This document shows positions 60,781 to 64,000 of a DNA stretch of 64,000 bases, one piece after another. The DNA comes from Chromobotia macracanthus (Eukaryota > Chordata > Actinopteri > Cypriniformes > Botiidae): contig JAZGTH010000005.1 of assembly GCA_036877525.1 (NCBI GenBank), positions 1,650,001 through 1,714,000 on the forward strand. Reading direction: 5' to 3'. The position numbers and the translations under genes were made by a program. The notes under the pieces are model-generated. The model was not told the origin of the DNA and made no database searches. It was given only the letters and a program-made list of their open reading frames with translations. Every line of letters starts with the position of its first letter. Position 1 is the stretch's first letter.

Positions 60781-63700
60781 TAAAAAACTTTCAACAAAGT
60801 TTTCATGTTATGTTTTCAAGTTTTCATGAATCATCCACCTGGAGGGATCATTCATGTGGATAAAACTCATTTCCATCTGACAAAATTGCAGAGCTACCGC
60901 AGGCAAATTGTATTATAATTGGGTTGTGTTTTACCCAAGGCAAACACTCTCTTAAAGCAGGTAAATATGTGGTTATTAGCTGGGATGAGAGTTCGCTAAT
61001 GTGAAAAGATGTCACCGTGCATCTCTTTTTTAAGTGCTTCGTTTTCAAGAGGTTAGACATTGCCTTTGTAAACAATCTGCACATCAAACATGTTTTTCTA
61101 GTAATGGGTAAGAGTTTAGGAGTAATGGAAAAGAATGTAAAAATCAAAAACTGTTTTTTTAAAACAATGCTATCACATACCCTTTTTCTAGTGGATAACA
61201 ATACAATAATGTTTAGCCTCAAAGAATGTACATCTCTGATCATCTTTGTTAAAAAAGCTTTAAACTATAAACAAACAATTTTTAGAAAATGATATTGACA
61301 AGAGGGCAACCTTTTAAAGTAAAATTGTTTAGACTATATAAATAATCTATTAAAAAAGATGCAATTGCATCTTTAAGTGAGTCAATTTTTAGACAGAGAC
61401 AATACCTTTCTCTCATGTATTGTAACAGAAATTGGCCTATATTATTTATTATATAATACATTTGATTTATTGTGCCATGATCATCTTCTACCAAGCCCGT
61501 TATTCTGTAGGCGTTGTTCTCCTCATAACCCAATCCTGATGCAGTAATGGTTGCCATGCTTAGGTATGTTCAAAAGAAATCTTGACTCAGATACCAACAA
61601 TGTATCACTATTGTGAGTCAACCACATCAAACTGAGAAGAACGCAATCACAGGTTACCTGAACCAGTCATCCTCATTACACCCTTCCAAATCATCCACAT
61701 CTACATAATTAAAGCAGTATTGCAAAGGTATTTTTCATATGATAAATAAAAATGGGCTACTACTCTGTTTATCCAGTGGGTGCTATCCTTGCATGGCAAT
61801 GTGTGTAGCTGTTTTTTAAGTTATCATACTCTAAGCCTGATTTGGATATGCATCTACATTCTAGCAGCTAAGTGGATTCTTTATCATGGCAGGCATCAAA
61901 AGACAGCATGCCTCATTAAAATGAAATGATGTCATTAAATTTATTGGCAATTTCCTTTCTGAGATTATCATAGCAGCACCAAAGAGAACTGTTACGCCGA
62001 CTTTGGGCCCCACTCCTTTAGTTTGCTGTCTCCCTCCCCGGATGCTGTGATCAAGGGTAATTACCTGAACAGACATGGCACTGAACACAGCAAACAGGGA
62101 GTAGCCCCAAACAGGAGGTCTAGACTTTATGTCTCTGTACAGTTCTCATTCTCTCAATTTATATCTATTAATCTATTTGTCTCTATATCTTTTTTATTGT
62201 ATATTTTCTGAAGAAATTGTGAGTGGTGCTTGTCCTTGCAAAATGACAAACAGTACTAGGGCACTCTTTTGTCACCAGGTGAAAATCATAAGTGCAATCT
62301 TTAACAAAAGTAACAGCACACCTCTCCTCGATACATCACAACATTTGAAGGTAATTCAAATTATTCATGTCTGTAGCATAAACTCTTGGAATGAAGTTGA
62401 ATGCTGCTCTAAACTCTAAAGTATAAACAATATTATTAATTATGCTTGCTATAGTAAGGGTCTCTAATCTATCACAGCTATACATACACCCACTTAAGGT
62501 TTCCATGTTGCATAAGTGACGTAACACAGAAACAGAAACATTATGTACACTGCATAGCAGAGGTTTGGAAGAGGAACTTCTCCAGTGTATGACAACAAAG
62601 CTTTGTGCAATTAGCTTCATTTACTGTAATAAGCCACCAAAGGGCAAATGACTTCAGTAGTAGAAACAGAAATCAAAGGTAATTTAGATGAGCTATAATT
62701 ACACTTACACCAGCCATTGCTTGTAAGATGCGCAATACAACAAAATGCATACAGCAGAGACAGTATTTCCTGACAGTTTATTGCATAGCTGGTTTCAGCT
62801 GGCATTGGCTGTTGCTCAAGGAGACAATTAAAAAAAGGAATGTTAGAGAACTTAGAATTAATGTCCGTTTGAAAAATAAGGTTTGATAAAAATTTTAAAT
62901 GGTTTAGATCAGCATAAAATTTCTCTGGTTTATAACAGCCTTTCTATTTAATATGCCTTATGCTTGCACATGTAAATGATCAAAGCGCTTTCTGTTGATC
63001 TCTTAAACATTGTGAGACAAGCCACATTTGCATTAACACAACCATTTAGGATATTTTTCAACAGCTTATGCAATTAGAATTTGAAATGTGAAAACAATAC
63101 TCAAAATAGAGCATCGATCAAAATACTTTCCCAACTAGTGTGGCCATGGTGAGGAAAACAGGTCCATATGGTCAACTCCAGGTCTACTGTAAGGTAATGA
63201 ACTCATTGCTTTAAAAGCCAAGTGGTGTCAAGGGTTCTCAGAGTATCAGCATTAATTTTTCAGAAACAATGTTCTCCTACCCACTCTCTCCCCAGCACAC
63301 CCTCTCTCTCTTTCTGTCTTTCCCTTTCTCCTTGTCTATCCATCTGGAGTTGATCAGCTCATTTCCTGACTAGTATTACAGTAAACAATTATCTTCAGAT
63401 CGGGAGACAGCGGGACTTGAAAGACTCAGAGTTGCAGGGGGCCGAAGAGCAGATGAAATTAGGCGGCACATGTGTCCAATCACCTTAATGAAAACCTGAC
63501 TGTCCCGTAGTGACTCCCTCTGTTAACACAACACGCTGTCACCACTCATCCTCCAGTCACACACAACAAACACACTCAAGCTGACCTGTCTTATCTAATA
63601 TACATTTAAATACACAACTCTCAGACTGTCATGGCTAAGTGGCTACTTCGACTTAAAGTCTTTGATAGGCAAAATAACAAATCAGACAATGTTTCCTCAA

Positions 63701-64000
63701 TTTATGACCTTTGACTCTCTAAAAGATGGGTTTCATTTAATGTTAAAGAATGTAAAATTTAAACAACACAATGTTATGAACAATTAAAATAGAAAATTAA
63801 ATTAAAATAAATTAAAATAAAAAAATAAAAACCACAAGTTCTCTTTTTTCTGAGGGTGCATGATGGGCCACTGACATTTGAACTTGGGTGGGTGGAGGGC
63901 TCCTGACAGGCCCCTGTGGTAGTCTGCTCCTATTAAGGGTCCATTCTAGAGAGAGGACTGGGGGGAGTCTCTCCCATTCTGACATGCCAGACTGTTTCTG
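60781..64000. other. Intergenic to window end, no gene seen
   Basis: AT-rich with scattered short open frames of no recognisable family. The stretch at about 63360-63560 is GC-balanced and unique and could be another non-coding conserved element; a CT-rich run occurs at 63300-63335. Confidence 0.4.

Noticed and set aside
60848..61292. 131- and 91-codon frames on opposite strands
   Set aside because: They overlap antisense to each other in AT-rich DNA and show no known motif.

Overview
This is vertebrate nuclear DNA, AT-rich and intron-rich, and almost certainly from a teleost fish. An otophysan or cyprinid-like lineage is the best guess, because of the mix of V-SINE-like and tRNA-Ala-like SINEs, DIRS-type YR retrotransposons, a Rex1/L2-type LINE, a Ty3/gypsy pol relic, hAT and Tc1/mariner pieces and long CA, TA and GATA microsatellites. 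The species cannot be fixed from the sequence alone.

Only two host protein-coding genes are supported, both on the + strand. Positions 5-232 are the last coding exon of a CPEB-family gene (best called cpeb4), with its zinc-binding C-terminus and stop, followed by a long AT-rich 3'UTR to about 3.94 kb. From about 7.9 to 30.15 kb lies nsg2 (neuronal vesicle trafficking associated 2, formerly HMP19): a predicted 5'UTR exon at about 7.94-8.19 kb, then coding exons at 8646-8774, 11568-11687, 27286-27396 and 29197-29388. All exons are in phase 0 with GT/AG borders and together encode 183 aa. CPEB4 and NSG2 are also close neighbours in human 5q35, so the window keeps an old synteny block, and the paralogue assignments support each other.

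The rest is intronic and intergenic DNA shaped by transposable elements. The large second intron of nsg2 (11.7-27.3 kb) holds a V-SINE-like copy, a 3.3-kb element with inverted termini that looks like a non-autonomous DIRS relative (16.48-19.79 kb), a hAT-like MITE with an exact target-site duplication (23.13-23.83 kb) and LINE 3' tails. Downstream of nsg2 are a decayed DIRS relic (32.46-34.68 kb), an L2/CR1-type LINE 3' end (34.7-36.0 kb), a longer DIRS copy (about 37.33-42.3 kb) split by an antisense LINE (about 39.6-41.24 kb), a degraded rDNA-like segment beside a Tc1/mariner end (44.1-44.77 kb), DIRS-terminus-like modules (46.5-47.6 kb), a third V-SINE-like copy (52.13 kb) and a broken Ty3/gypsy gag-pol (54.4-56.87 kb). 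All element reading frames carry stops, frameshifts or catalytic lesions, so they are pseudogenes.

From about 57 to 64 kb the sequence is mostly unique, with no gene seen. In human the interval after NSG2 is the gene-poor flank of MSX2, so this part may hold regulatory elements; that is inference. I found no convincing new biological system. The observations most worth a second look are the rDNA-like composite at 44.1-44.5 kb, the two alternative hairpins at 4.95-5.01 kb, the nested DIRS/LINE locus and the discordant DIRS-terminus modules.
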